A DNA stretch of 64,000 nucleotides from Streptomyces zhihengii (GCF_016919245.1 NZ_JAFEJA010000002.1:2048501-2112500), one strand, 5' to 3'. Positions 1 through 9,680 are shown, counted from the first letter of the stretch. Program-made: numbers and translations. The notes: generated from the sequence alone by a model not told the origin.

Positions 1-2212
1 GCGCCACGGCAGCTACGAGAGAGACTGGCATTCCGTCGCCTTGCGCGAAGGACAAGGCGACGAGAACCGGTCTCAGTAGCCGGTGCGCGTGCCCATGCAC
101 GAAGCCCAGATCGAGCAGATCGGGCAGACTGCCGGGCACCTTGGCGCCCAGTTCGCAGGCGGTGGCCGTGTCTCCCAACAGATGGCGGACACTCTCCTGG
201 GAGGCGTAGGAGGCATACAGCGCTGCCATCAGGTACGGACCGGTAGTGGTCGTGTGTTCTGGGTCGGTTAGTGCCTCGGCGGTCGCTTGAGCGAAGGCGG
301 CCACGCCTTCCGCCTCGCCCTGTTGCGCGGTCGCAGCGTCCCCATGCTGCGCTTCGTGTTCTTCGCCGCTCTCCCCACCGGTCGGGTGCTTCAGCAGCTC
401 CCTCTGCCCGTGCCCGGTGGGCGTGTCATCGACGGCCGAGACGGTGCCGAGGCTGCCCGGGTCTGCCATTTCTGCGTCCGGTTGCTGGAGAAGCTTCGTC
501 ACGTACGCGGCGAGGTCAGCTGAAAGAGTCTGGCGACTGATGGTGTCCAGGTCGATGAGCGAACCGCCATTCCGGGCTGTGGCTATGAGGCTCGAGCAGG
601 GCTCCTCATCGCGTGCGGCGAGCAGGAGCCGGCACAGCGGCCTCCCGTCCGGCCGTGTCAAGGTTGTCAACGGGACCAGCAGGTCGTGGACGAGTGCAGA
701 CGCCTCACGGGCTTCGTCGAGCGCATCAACCACCACGACGGGCGGCGTTCCCGGCAGACGGCTCAGGACGTCCATCAGCCGCCGGGGGTCGCCTTCAGGC
801 TCGTCCGATCGATCCGCCCAGCTGCCGCCATAAGCGCCTGCCTGCCGGATCAGCGAGTCGACGACTTCGGCCAAGGTGCGCTGCCGAGCGTGGACGGTCA
901 GAGGAGGCGCGATCACTGTCCGGCTGAGTGCCACCAACTCCTGCACGGCCCCCGCCGTGCTCCCCAAGCCCGGATGTGCCGCACGCAGCAGCACCCCCAG
1001 CAGAGCCGACTTGCCGGAGCCTGGGCCTCCGGTGACGGCTTGCAGCCGTGCAGCTCCAGACCCTGCGACGAACCACTCGGCCAGACGCACAAGCTCCGCA
1101 TGCCGGCCGGTGAACAGACCGCCGTCTTGCTCACCGGCGGTACCGGGCTGCGGTGCAAACCCCGCGCCGCCCCGCGCGTGCCGGAGAAAATGATCAGGGT
1201 CGACAACGTCATCACCCTGAACGTTGACAGAAGTCGTGTGCTCGTAGGGCGCCCCCGGCAGGTCAGCCAGGCCGTGGGTGAAGCAGGGATTGGGGAAGAA
1301 CGGCAGATCCGGCGCGGCAGTGTCCAGGACATCGGCAGTGACCCGGTGAGCCATGCCGCCACATTCCTCGACCAGTTCGCGGAGCCGGTCCCGGACCCGG
1401 TCGACGAACCAATGGAAGCCAAGGTGGCGACGGGTGTGGTCGTACTGGATACGCCGCTCGGCGACGGCATTCAGGACGTCGGCAACAGCACGGCTGAACC
1501 GGCCCTCAACCGCCAGTTCCGACGGGCCGGAAGCCGCAATCACCCACGCCCGGTGGTGCCCGTCGGTCAAGCCGCTCAACTGGTAGTCGTAGCGCGCAGC
1601 GGCACCGGAATGGCACAGATCGAGGAGAAACAGCACCAGCGGACGTCCCGGAAAGTCTTCCACTGCAGAAAGCCAGTTCCGGACCGACGTCCACTCGGTA
1701 TGCACGCTGTCCGCGCCCAGGGTGTACAAGCCGGTCGGTCGTACGACGCCATGGCTGAGGACGTGGACCACCCACACGTCCTCGGGTCCGGCAGTCGTCA
1801 AGGCCTGACGTATGGTGGCGCCGAGACGATCGGCGGACGGCTGCCATCCCCGGTTCATGTCCGGGTCCAGCGCGTCGGACGCCGAGGACGCCGTCTGGGA
1901 CGTGCTGGCTGGAACACATTCTGCAGGGGCGGTGTCCGGACCAGTGAGCCGGGTGCACTCGTAGCGGTACGGCTCCCGCTCCAACGCATCGGACAAGGCA
2001 GCTACACGCCCTGGAGCGAAGGTCAGAGGATCAGGACCCTCGCCGTCCAGACCGTGCTCGGGACTCGGCGCAAACCATGACACTCCAATGCTCAGGGCAT
2101 ACCGCCCCACCGGCGAGGAGTTCCCGTCACCGGGAGGCGGTGACGCGCTCAGCGGACCCGGCACGGGCGAGAGCTCTTCCGCGGCGGGCTCCGCCGGCGC
2201 GGTGCCCGTCAC
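1..2212 (-). CDS. Caspase-like peptidase fused to P-loop NTPase, C-terminus outside window
   Basis: The minus-strand frame starts at GTG 2212 and is still open at base 1 (about 737 codons), so the C-terminus is missing. Residues ~36-260 look like a caspase-fold (C14) peptidase: an early RYALSIG strand, the catalytic histidine in LSHG (~H154) and the catalytic cysteine in DLCHSG (~C200). A P-loop NTPase follows, with GGPGSGKS at ~394-401 and a Walker B-like VVVVDALDE about 60 residues later. The last visible residues (RPVLVALSFAQG) resemble the segment that precedes C-terminal repeats in related Streptomyces proteins, but no repeat is visible. The GTG overlaps the upstream gene's TGA (GTGA), with GGAGAG ahead of it, which supports translational coupling. 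It is inferred to be the cytosolic effector of the vWA-MoxR-VMAP operon, cleaving unknown targets on activation. Confidence 0.85.
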   Translation of the reverse strand, partial: MTGTAPAEPAAEELSPVPGPLSASPPPGDGNSSPVGRYALSIGVSWFAPSPEHGLDGEGPDPLTFAPGRVAALSDALEREPYRYECTRLTGPDTAPAECVPASTSQTASSASDALDPDMNRGWQPSADRLGATIRQALTTAGPEDVWVVHVLSHGVVRPTGLYTLGADSVHTEWTSVRNWLSAVEDFPGRPLVLFLLDLCHSGAAARYDYQLSGLTDGHHRAWVIAASGPSELAVEGRFSRAVADVLNAVAERRIQYDHTRRHLGFHWFVDRVRDRLRELVEECGGMAHRVTADVLDTAAPDLPFFPNPCFTHGLADLPGAPYEHTTSVNVQGDDVVDPDHFLRHARGGAGFAPQPGTAGEQDGGLFTGRHAELVRLAEWFVAGSGAARLQAVTGGPGSGKSALLGVLLRAAHPGLGSTAGAVQELVALSRTVIAPPLTVHARQRTLAEVVDSLIRQAGAYGGSWADRSDEPEGDPRRLMDVLSRLPGTPPVVVVDALDEAREASALVHDLLVPLTTLTRPDGRPLCRLLLAARDEEPCSSLIATARNGGSLIDLDTISRQTLSADLAAYVTKLLQQPDAEMADPGSLGTVSAVDDTPTGHGQRELLKHPTGGESGEEHEAQHGDAATAQQGEAEGVAAFAQATAEALTDPEHTTTTGPYLMAALYASYASQESVRHLLGDTATACELGAKVPGSLPDLLDLGFVHGHAHRLLRPVLVALSFAQGDGMPVSLVAAVA

Positions 2213-5172
2213 GGCCGGCCCTCTCCCGTCTCATCAGGGACGCGGCCGAAAGGGTCTACTGTGCCAGGCTCCTCCTGCGCACCGACCATGGCGGCGAGTT
2301 CGACGACGAGCGGGTCGTCCGGACCCCAATGCGTGAGTACATCAGCAGCCAGGTCCCGCGCGGCGGGCAAGTCACCGCACTCGACGAGAAAGCGCACCTG
2401 TCCAACCACAGCCGCACGCACAGAAGGGTCGGGGTCCGTCAGGGCCCCGATGGGCAAGAGATGGCAGGTCAGGGCGACCCTGTCCCGCCGCCGATCCGCG
2501 CCGTCACCGCCTAGGGCGAGAGCGGCAACACAGTTCACCAGAGCGGTACGGGCCTGCCGCCGCGCCGTATCGGCGCGGTGAGCCTCCATGTTCTGAAGGC
2601 GCGCGCGCCGTGCGGATGAGCGAAGCGAAAACAGATCCTGGTCCGGCGACGGCTGCGCCACGAAGGCCGCGGCGAGAGCCCTGACCGCCGCCTCGATCTC
2701 GCCGTGGCCGCCCGGCAGGACATGCCGAAGCAGAGCCATGGGCGCCGGTCCGGGACCGAGCACGGCGAGCAGGTCCAGCAACGGCGCTGCCTGCGGATGG
2801 CGCAGGTCGATCTGCTCCAGGACCAGATCGCACATGGCCAGCAGAGGGTCGGCCAGAGGCTCAGCAGGGGGTGCGCCGGGAGTGGGGTCAGCGCCGAGCG
2901 CGGCCAGAAGCGCGGATCCCGCTTCCTCAGTGGCATCGCTCTCGGAGAGGAAGCCGCCAGCCATGGCGAGCGCCAGCGGCAGGTCATGGAGCCGCGTCGC
3001 AATGCGCAGGGCCACCGGTGGAGACAGCCGCGGCACGAGGCCGCGCAAAAGCCCCATCGAAGCGGAGGGTCTGAGCGGGGGCAGCGGCTGAGTGGAGTAC
3101 GGCTCCGGCCACGCGTCCTCGGCAGAGGTGATCAGGAGGACTCCTGGTGCGCTCGGCAGCACCGGAGGCACATTCTCCGGGCGTGCGCCATCCATGACGA
3201 GCAGCCAGGTCGCCGGCCGCCCCTGGACCACCGCCTCCTGCAAGTCCGACGACGTGCACAATGAGGGCTTGGTGCCAGCCGCCGTCCACCCGATGTGCCC
3301 GTAGGCGGCTCGGTGTTCGGCAACGTAGCGGGCGGCGACCGCGCTGGTGCCACTGCCTTCGCGGGCGACAAGCACGATGCGAACCGTCTCAGTGCCTTCA
3401 CCGGTAGCGGCGAGGTGCGCGGCCCGGCGCAGCTCAGTGAGGACACCATCGCGATCCAGAAGCGGCGCTGATGCGGGAAGCCCGGTCAAGGGATCGTGAG
3501 AGCCTGCCCCATCACCCGTGGGACTGGCGACGAGGTCTGGACCTGGCGTCTCCCGCTGGTCGAGGCGCTCGGCGAGTGACTCGTACTGGCCGCTCAGATG
3601 ACGGAGCACCTGGGCCGTCACCGTTGCGAAATGCTGCTCCGAGCGGGCCACGGCGACCGCCTCGTCCCCTTCGGCGATCAGAGCCGCAAACGTCACTGGC
3701 GAATGACCCGTGGAGAGTTGACCGAGGACATAGTCCGCGACGAGCGAAGCAGTTTGCAGAACCTCCACGCGCCGGATCTCGCTGAGCAGGAGTTCGCGCA
3801 TGCCTGGGAGGAAGTCGAACAGCACGCTGCCGACAGCGTCAGGCTTCCTCTGCGGCCCATCAGAAGGACTGGCCAGCGGCAGCCGGGTGACAAGCCCGGT
3901 GAACAGCACCTCGGTCAATACAGAGGGGCGGCTGTCCCGGCACACCGCGTTCTGGACGAGCCGCATCACGGGCAGGCTCAAGGGGACCACAGCCAGGTGC
4001 CGTGCCAGGCGCAGCGCCGGTGGGCTGAGACGACGCTTGATGCGCTCGAGGCGCTCCTCTGGGGGCTCCTCCTGGCGCAGCCGCATCATGTCTACGACCG
4101 GGGCGTTCGGTCTCTCGGGCACGGCCGCCACCAACGTGTCCCAGTAGGGCAATTCGCCACTGAGTAAAGACGCCCATTGGCCGAGCCAGTGGGGGGTCAT
4201 TTCCAGCACGGGGACGGCCATGCCGTGAACAAGATCTCTTTGCCCGGGGAGTGGCTCGTGCCTCTGGAGTAGGGAGGGTGCACCGGGCACAGGGGGGTAC
4301 AAGCGCACTGCCTGTAGGGCGAGCCCACTGCGCTCCCACAATCCCCGCGGAAGGGATTGGACGAGCGCTACCGGACCGGTCCGGCCCCATGCGCGCAGGA
4401 GCTGCAGCACAGTGCCGTCCGACCAAGCCGGGCTGATGCAGTCCGACAGTACGAGCACGACACGTCGACCCGTTGGATCGACGATTTCCATCGGACTGTG
4501 GTTGTGGTCCAGTCCGGCAGGCGAGCGCAGAACCAGACCCTGAGCGGCGACCTCTTCCGTAGGAAGGATCCAGTGCTGCACCGAGCGGAACGCCCCTACG
4601 CTCACGAGGACGGAGAGGAACTCCTGCACGGTCTCCTGCCAGATGAGCATGGAGGTGCTGTCGTCCACGACGAGCGCCAGGTCGAGCCAACGGCTCGGCG
4701 CCGGTCTCAGGACGGGCAGCCACAGCGCAGTGTCTGCGATGTGTTGCACTGTGGCCTCCTCGTCCAGTTCGGTCCGGTCCGGGGACGGGGCCCGGCGGGT
4801 CAGAGGGCGCAATGATCGTGCGAGTCGGTGACGGTGTGGCAGAGCACGAGGCGCCTGCAGCGGGAGCGGCGACACCGCACTCGTGCGGTCGACGCCATTG
4901 GGTGCAGCCGGAAGGTACAGGTCGAACTGCGGGCTGTCGGATCCATCGGGAGGCCGACCATCCGGCGGGGGGCCATGTTGATCAGCGGTGACGTCGTCAG
5001 GGCGTGGCGGCGATCGGAACGCAGGATCGTCGCCACCGAGCACCTCAGAACTGTTGCTGGATCGTGCTGTCGCGCTCGGCAGGTGCTCGGCTAGCCAGAG
5101 GGCGTCAGCGAGGTCCTCGGCCTCGACCGTGTAATCGCCCAGTGCCCGCAACAGGTGCTCCAATGGCAGCAT
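2209..5172 (-). CDS. vWA-domain protein of SAV_2336 type with C-terminal NTPase-like region
   Basis: 987 residues. The N-terminus (ADALWLAEHLP at ~23-32, then TELDEEA and WLPVLRPAP at ~134-159) matches the N-terminal region of Streptomyces SAV_2336-related proteins. A von Willebrand A-like domain follows, with the metal-site motif DDSTS at ~170-174. Around 598-612 a second region begins like an NB-ARC/STAND NTPase, but its P-loop reads AREGSGTSA and lacks the usual GKS/T lysine, so ATP binding may be lost. The ATG overlaps the TGA of the MoxR gene by one base, and the gene ends inside the caspase start. In vWA-MoxR systems the vWA protein is thought to act as scaffold or sensor for the AAA ATPase; that role is inferred from family and context. 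Confidence 0.82.
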   Translation of the reverse strand: MLPLEHLLRALGDYTVEAEDLADALWLAEHLPSATARSSNSSEVLGGDDPAFRSPPRPDDVTADQHGPPPDGRPPDGSDSPQFDLYLPAAPNGVDRTSAVSPLPLQAPRALPHRHRLARSLRPLTRRAPSPDRTELDEEATVQHIADTALWLPVLRPAPSRWLDLALVVDDSTSMLIWQETVQEFLSVLVSVGAFRSVQHWILPTEEVAAQGLVLRSPAGLDHNHSPMEIVDPTGRRVVLVLSDCISPAWSDGTVLQLLRAWGRTGPVALVQSLPRGLWERSGLALQAVRLYPPVPGAPSLLQRHEPLPGQRDLVHGMAVPVLEMTPHWLGQWASLLSGELPYWDTLVAAVPERPNAPVVDMMRLRQEEPPEERLERIKRRLSPPALRLARHLAVVPLSLPVMRLVQNAVCRDSRPSVLTEVLFTGLVTRLPLASPSDGPQRKPDAVGSVLFDFLPGMRELLLSEIRRVEVLQTASLVADYVLGQLSTGHSPVTFAALIAEGDEAVAVARSEQHFATVTAQVLRHLSGQYESLAERLDQRETPGPDLVASPTGDGAGSHDPLTGLPASAPLLDRDGVLTELRRAAHLAATGEGTETVRIVLVAREGSGTSAVAARYVAEHRAAYGHIGWTAAGTKPSLCTSSDLQEAVVQGRPATWLLVMDGARPENVPPVLPSAPGVLLITSAEDAWPEPYSTQPLPPLRPSASMGLLRGLVPRLSPPVALRIATRLHDLPLALAMAGGFLSESDATEEAGSALLAALGADPTPGAPPAEPLADPLLAMCDLVLEQIDLRHPQAAPLLDLLAVLGPGPAPMALLRHVLPGGHGEIEAAVRALAAAFVAQPSPDQDLFSLRSSARRARLQNMEAHRADTARRQARTALVNCVAALALGGDGADRRRDRVALTCHLLPIGALTDPDPSVRAAVVGQVRFLVECGDLPAARDLAADVLTHWGPDDPLVVELAAMVGAQEEPGTVDPFGRVPDETGEGRP

Positions 5173-6263
5173 CAGTCACCTGGTCCCAAAGGCCTCAGGA
5201 CCTGTTCCAGCAGCTCTGTCCGGGCCTCGCTGGACCCATCGCCGAGCAGCAGATAGACCGCGTTGAGGAGTTGGTCAGTAGACAGAGTCCCGTTGGCGCG
5301 CCGATGGACGAATTCTTCGATCAGACGCCTACCTCGGTGGATGCCTTCCTCTCCAAGATGTGCGTGGACGATCTCGGCCAGCCGCTGGATGTCCGGGACG
5401 GGGAGGTCAAGGCGAATACAGCGGCGCAGAAAAGCTGGAGGGAAGTCCCGTTCGCCGTTGCTGGTCAAGATCACGACGGGAAAGGTGGTGCACGCGACTC
5501 GTCCGTCGCAGATGAGGGCCGTGCCGTCACTGAACTCGGTCCTCCCATCGTCGGTGTGCACCTGCTTGGTCGGCTGAGCCTGGGACGCTCGGGCGAGTTC
5601 AGGAATCTCGAACTCGCCGTTCTCGAACACATGCAGCAGATCGTTCGGCAGATCGTGATCGCTCTTGTCGAACTCGTCGATCAGCAGCACCCGAGGCCGT
5701 TCGACAGGGAGAAGAGCCGTACCCAGAGGCCCGAGGCGGATGAAATCTCCGATGTCCGGCTGGCTGGGACCGGCTGCGTCGTCGTGGACACGAGCGGAGC
5801 CGTCGTACGCCAGACGATCACTGGGCGAGTACGAGGACTGCCTATATGCGGAGAGGCCCGCCTCCTGCAAGCGCCCGATGGCGTCGTATGCGTAAAGACC
5901 GTCCCTCAGCGTGGAACGGCTTGTAATGGGCCATTGCAGCACCCGGCCAAGGCCCAACTCGTGCGCGATGTGGAACGCCAGGGACGACTTTCCGGAGCCG
6001 GGGGGCCCGGTCACCAGCAGCGGACGGCGCAGCATCAGGGCCGCATTTACTGCCTCCACGGTCGCCTCGGTGGCCCGGTAGGTGTCTGCCCTCGTCCCGG
6101 CCGGCCGGATGCGCTCACCCCTGTTGAACTGGCCACGGCCTCGCATGTCACGCCACGGAGGCGGCTCAGGTAGCCGATCGATTCCGTTGTGCGGCTGGCC
6201 GCCCCCTCGGTAGATGTATCCCTCGCGCATCTGTCTCTGCCTGCCTTCCTCGCCGCTGTTCAT
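5172..6263 (-). CDS. MoxR-family AAA+ ATPase
   Basis: AAA+ ATPase with P-loop TGPPGSGKSSLA, Walker B VLLIDEFDKSD and a sensor-1 segment ILTSNGERDFPPAFLRR. The motifs and spacing fit MoxR-type ATPases that remodel a partner vWA protein. ATG 6263 was chosen because GGGAAGGGC lies just upstream; the frame is open to 6353 but the extra arginine-rich N-terminus looks non-coding and would overlap the VMAP gene. The gene begins 33 bases after the VMAP stop and shares one base with the vWA start, so all four genes are probably one transcript. It likely uses ATP hydrolysis to switch the vWA/effector complex. Confidence 0.85.
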   Translation of the reverse strand: MNSGEEGRQRQMREGYIYRGGGQPHNGIDRLPEPPPWRDMRGRGQFNRGERIRPAGTRADTYRATEATVEAVNAALMLRRPLLVTGPPGSGKSSLAFHIAHELGLGRVLQWPITSRSTLRDGLYAYDAIGRLQEAGLSAYRQSSYSPSDRLAYDGSARVHDDAAGPSQPDIGDFIRLGPLGTALLPVERPRVLLIDEFDKSDHDLPNDLLHVFENGEFEIPELARASQAQPTKQVHTDDGRTEFSDGTALICDGRVACTTFPVVILTSNGERDFPPAFLRRCIRLDLPVPDIQRLAEIVHAHLGEEGIHRGRRLIEEFVHRRANGTLSTDQLLNAVYLLLGDGSSEARTELLEQVLRPLGPGD

Positions 6264-6295
6264 GCCCTTCCCACGCCGGTCGGCATGCTGCCGTC

Positions 6296-7780
6296 TCAGG
6301 GACACCGCAGTGCGCCGCCCCCGACATCGGGGCGTCCGCCGGGGTCGTCCCACACGAGTGCCAGCTGTTCCGCCGGGGACGGCGCCCCCGAGTCGAGTGC
6401 CTCCCGTCGCAACGACGTTATGCGGTCGGGCAGTCGCGTGGGGCTGCCTCCCGACATCAGCCGTCTGGTGACTGCATGCAGTGCACCCGACTCTGCATGT
6501 CCGTCGGCGTCGCCTTCATCACGTCCCCACAAGACGACGGGAACGCCCGCGTCCAGGGCCATCCCCACGGCCCGCGTCACCTCGCCAGCTGGAGCGTAGG
6601 TCTGGCGAGGTGGCGGCTCCACGACAACGGCGAGGGCATGGGAGAGCTCTCGCGTCCTACTCGGCAGGTCATGATCGCGTCCGGTCGGCAGCCAGGCGGT
6701 CCGCTCGACGGGGAGGCTGCGCGAACTCTTGTACTCCTGCCAACGACGCGACCATCGCTCGCGCGCCCGCGAGTCCGCAGGGCGTTCCAGATCGCGTACG
6801 ACCACAGGACACAGAACACCCAGGGGCAGACCCGCGGCAGGCTGATCGCTGTCGGGGCTCTTAACGGACCAACGATCGACCGGCAGGCCGAGCAGAGAGC
6901 GCGGAAGCATGAATTCCACACGTGAGGGCAGCGAGCCCGAGAGCTCCTGTGCCCTTTCGAAATACAAGTTGAAACGGGCGACAATCCGCTCAAGGGACTG
7001 TGGTTCGTCCTCGACAACGAGGACGATCCAGCGATCCCGGCTGTACCCGAGCCACATGGACAACAGGCACTCCCGCGAGCCCGGCTGATAGCGCTGCAAG
7101 CTCACCACCAGCCGCACGTCATTGCCAGGGCCGGCCGACGGGCCGTGAGAGTACGGCGCGCCCGCCTCCACCGGAATCGAAACCCCAAGCCGCCTGGCAA
7201 GCCGCTGAATCCACTCCTGCAGCTCTTCCAACTGCGGCCGGGACCATCCGGGACAGCCAGCCAGGGCAACAGCGAATCGGAGTACAGGGGGCGGCTGATG
7301 GGGAGGCGCAGCTAGATCCTCAAGAAACGCGACGGCCTCCCCGGGAGACCGAGGAGCCCGCTCGGCAGCCGAGCCTGCAACCTCCAGGAAGGACGGCAAC
7401 CAAGGCTGAAGCCCGTCGGTGAGTATCCGGACGAGCTCCGCGCCCCGTGGGGTGACCGGATCGACAGGCTTCGTCAGCCGGGTGACCAGCAGGCGCATCC
7501 GAGCTATCGCAGGCGTCTCACCATGGAAGTACGCCAGCACCTGGACGAGTTCCAGGAGGGCACCGTCCCTGTGCCGAAACTGCTGGACCACCTGACCGGC
7601 CATCGACCTGGTGGAAGCTTCCCAATTGAGTACGTCGACCAACGGCGGTCGCAAATCCCGCAGAATTACAGCGCGGGTAGGCGCGTCGGCGAAGCCCGGC
7701 AGATCGCACAGCGCATCCACCAGTTCAGAAAGAACATGCCCCCCCGCGCTCAAGACGCGCGGGGCAGAGTTGAAATCCAC
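6296..7780 (-). CDS. vWA-MoxR-associated protein (VMAP-like)
   Basis: About 494 residues from GTG 7780; the frame is open to 7894, but the upstream part lacks a good start. The first ~80 residues (LVDALCDLPGFADAPTRAVI and following) have the helical pattern of effector-associated domains (EAD2-like), which are predicted adaptors. The C-terminal half, including AGVPVVLWGRD and ending LALVWDDPGGRPDV, fits the VMAP C-terminal domain. It heads the operon VMAP-MoxR-vWA-caspase. Known comparative work on NTP-dependent conflict systems names exactly this trio plus an effector. Here the EAD-like N-terminus is inferred to bridge the complex to its effector. No catalytic motif is visible. Confidence 0.72.
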   Translation of the reverse strand: MDFNSAPRVLSAGGHVLSELVDALCDLPGFADAPTRAVILRDLRPPLVDVLNWEASTRSMAGQVVQQFRHRDGALLELVQVLAYFHGETPAIARMRLLVTRLTKPVDPVTPRGAELVRILTDGLQPWLPSFLEVAGSAAERAPRSPGEAVAFLEDLAAPPHQPPPVLRFAVALAGCPGWSRPQLEELQEWIQRLARRLGVSIPVEAGAPYSHGPSAGPGNDVRLVVSLQRYQPGSRECLLSMWLGYSRDRWIVLVVEDEPQSLERIVARFNLYFERAQELSGSLPSRVEFMLPRSLLGLPVDRWSVKSPDSDQPAAGLPLGVLCPVVVRDLERPADSRARERWSRRWQEYKSSRSLPVERTAWLPTGRDHDLPSRTRELSHALAVVVEPPPRQTYAPAGEVTRAVGMALDAGVPVVLWGRDEGDADGHAESGALHAVTRRLMSGGSPTRLPDRITSLRREALDSGAPSPAEQLALVWDDPGGRPDVGGGALRCP

Positions 7781-7992
7781 GATCGCACCGAGCGCCTCCC
7801 CACCACCGACACATCCGCTGCCGTGCACCTGACCGGCACCACATGATAAGGGTGCAACTCCACGCTGTAATGCGGAACGGCGAACCTGACGCACGGACCC
7901 GAACCGCCACCACGTGCGTCTCGTTCGCCTCCGACACAGCCCCCACGTGAGGACCGTTACTACGTCGCCGGCGACTGGACCACCTTCCAGGG

Positions 7993-8430
7993 CTGGCCGA
8001 CTCCCAGTTCGCCCAGCTCGCCGCGGTCTGCGACACCGACTCCAGCAAGGTCGCCGTCCAGGCCCAGCAGCACAGCGTGCCCGGCTTCACCGACCTCCGT
8101 GCCCTGCTGGAGGACGTGCGTCCGGACTTCGCCATCGTCGCGGTGCCCCACCACGCCGGACGTGAGGTCATCGAGACCTGCGCGGCGGCCGGAGTGCATG
8201 TGATGAAGGAGAAGCCGTTCGCGACCGGCCCGGCAGAGGCCGCCGAGCTGGTGGCTTTGTGCGACAAGGCCGGCATCGAACTGATGGTCACCGTTCAGCG
8301 CCGCTTCCACCCGGTCTACAACGCGGCAGTGCAGCTGCTGGAGCAGATCGGCCGACCGTACCTGGTCGAGGGCCGCTACACCTTCCACTGCGGATTCGCC
8401 GCCACCGACGACACCGAGCTGTACTACCGC
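7993..8430 (+). pseudogene. Gfo/Idh/MocA-type oxidoreductase, internal fragment
   Basis: The frame encodes a Rossmann-type oxidoreductase stretch (VRPDFAIVAVPHHAGREVIE, then VHVMKEKPFATGPAEA), where EKP is the family's conserved nucleotide/substrate-binding motif. The first Rossmann strand with its glycine motif is missing, and near 8430 the sequence changes without a stop into an aminotransferase-like segment. This is therefore a truncated, fused remnant. The lost parent probably acted on sugars or cyclitols; that cannot be established from this fragment. Confidence 0.7.
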
Positions 8431-8433
8431 GTA

Positions 8434-9028
8434 CTGCTGCACGGCCAGTACAGCAAGCGATGCCGCCGCGAAATCCCCGCCGACCACGAACTTGCCCCGT
8501 ACGCGGTCACGGGGATGGGGCTCAAACTGCGCATCCACCCCCGGGCGGCCGCACTGGCCAGGCCCAACTTCCCCGGATGAAGGGATACCTGGCCGGTCGC
8601 GAAGCTGTCGCTGCCCGGATGCTGCGGGCTCTGCGCGACGTGCCGGGCGTCGACGTGCCGCACCCGCCGTCCCATGCCCGTCCGGCCTGGTACGCGCTGC
8701 CTCTGCGCTACAACCCGGACCAGCTCGCCGTCCTGCCCGTCGAACGGTTCCTCGAAGCCGTCCACGCCGAGGGCGCCAGCGAGATCGACCTGCCCGGCTC
8801 CACCCGGCCGCTGGGGGATCACCAGCTGTCCGCCCTCCCGGGGCCCTCCTGCCCGGCTACGCTGACCACCAGGGCCCCGCCGCCGACAGCTTCACCACCG
8901 CCCGACGTGTGCACGGCAGCACGGTGAAACTTCCGGGGTGGCACCGTGACCAGGGCCTCCACCTCGCCGAGGCGTACACCGCGGCCGTCATCAAGGTCGC
9001 CGAACACCACAAGGAACTCGTGAAGTGA
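8434..9028 (+). pseudogene. DegT/DnrJ/EryC1/StrS-type aminotransferase, C-terminal remnant with frameshifts
   Basis: Segments typical of the C-terminal half of PLP-dependent sugar/cyclitol aminotransferases occur in three successive frames: HGQYSKRC and AVTGMGLKLRIHP (8440-8550), MKGYLAGREAVAARM to the region near 8800, and VKLPGWHRDQGLHLAEAY ending at TGA 9028. The PLP-lysine half is absent. Two frameshifts (near 8560 and between 8800 and 8920) make it non-functional. The adjacent Gfo/Idh fragment and NUDIX gene suggest a lost sugar-nucleotide or aminocyclitol operon. Confidence 0.7.
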
Positions 9029-9492
9029 GCGCACCCGTCGACGCCGCCCTCCTGGGCGACCTCATCCACGCCGCCGACGCCGACGGCATCACCAAGCACG
9101 TCGTCGGCGCCGTCATCCCCAACGCGGAAGGCGAGGTACTGCTGCTGCGCCGCGCCGCCGACGACTACCTCGGCGGCCTGTGGGAGCTCCCCTCCGGCGG
9201 CGTCGACGCGGGCGAGACCTTGACCGAAGCTCTCCACCGGGAAGTCGCCGAGGAGACCGGCCTCATGGTCACCACGATCGAGACCTACCTCGGGCACTTC
9301 GACTACCTTTCCAAGAGCGGCAAGAAGACCCGACAGTTCAACTTCACCGCCCACGTCACCCACGAGAGCGACACGGTCAAGCTCACCGAACACGATGCAC
9401 ACCTGTGGGCCGACCGTAGGGAGCAGGAGCAGGTCTCCAGCGTCGTACGGTCCGTGCTGGCAACGTGGCGAGAGGAAGAGGAAATCGCGTGA
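9025..9492 (+). CDS. NUDIX hydrolase
   Basis: 155 residues. A complete Nudix box begins at GGVDAGETLTEALHREVAEE and continues TGL (pattern GX5EX7REUXEEXGU), which positions the Mg-binding glutamates for hydrolysis of a nucleoside-diphosphate-linked substrate. The GTG start at 9025 overlaps the TGA of the aminotransferase remnant (GTGA), so it was once translationally coupled to that operon. The next short gene also starts by a 4-base overlap. The substrate is not identifiable. The gene looks intact although its upstream partners are broken. Confidence 0.85.
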   Translation: MSAPVDAALLGDLIHAADADGITKHVVGAVIPNAEGEVLLLRRAADDYLGGLWELPSGGVDAGETLTEALHREVAEETGLMVTTIETYLGHFDYLSKSGKKTRQFNFTAHVTHESDTVKLTEHDAHLWADRREQEQVSSVVRSVLATWREEEEIA

Positions 9493-9680
9493 GGGAGACA
9501 GCGGCCCGCGACGAGGCGTCGGCCCTTGGCTTCCTACGGCCGGTCCGGGCCCGCGTCACCGGGCCTGACAGCGGCATCGACCTCGAGCTGGTGCAACGGC
9601 TCACCCGGCAGGCACTCGGAGACGCCAACAACGGGGTGGAGGAACTCCGGGCTCGAGGGGGCCTTGACCCCGAATCCTGA
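9489..9680 (+). pseudogene. Hypothetical protein truncated by IS3 insertion
   Basis: Begins at GTG 9489, overlapping the NUDIX stop, and reads about 56 native residues (LELVQRLTRQALGDANNGVE) before entering the IS3 inverted repeat at ~9658, where it ends after a few IS-encoded residues. No family is recognised. Overlap with the NUDIX gene suggests it was the next gene of the same operon. Confidence 0.5.

Noticed and set aside
686..2080. Long plus-strand frame of 464 residues
   Set aside because: It is antisense to the caspase/NTPase gene, whose frame carries family motifs; the plus reading has no domain and shadow-like composition.
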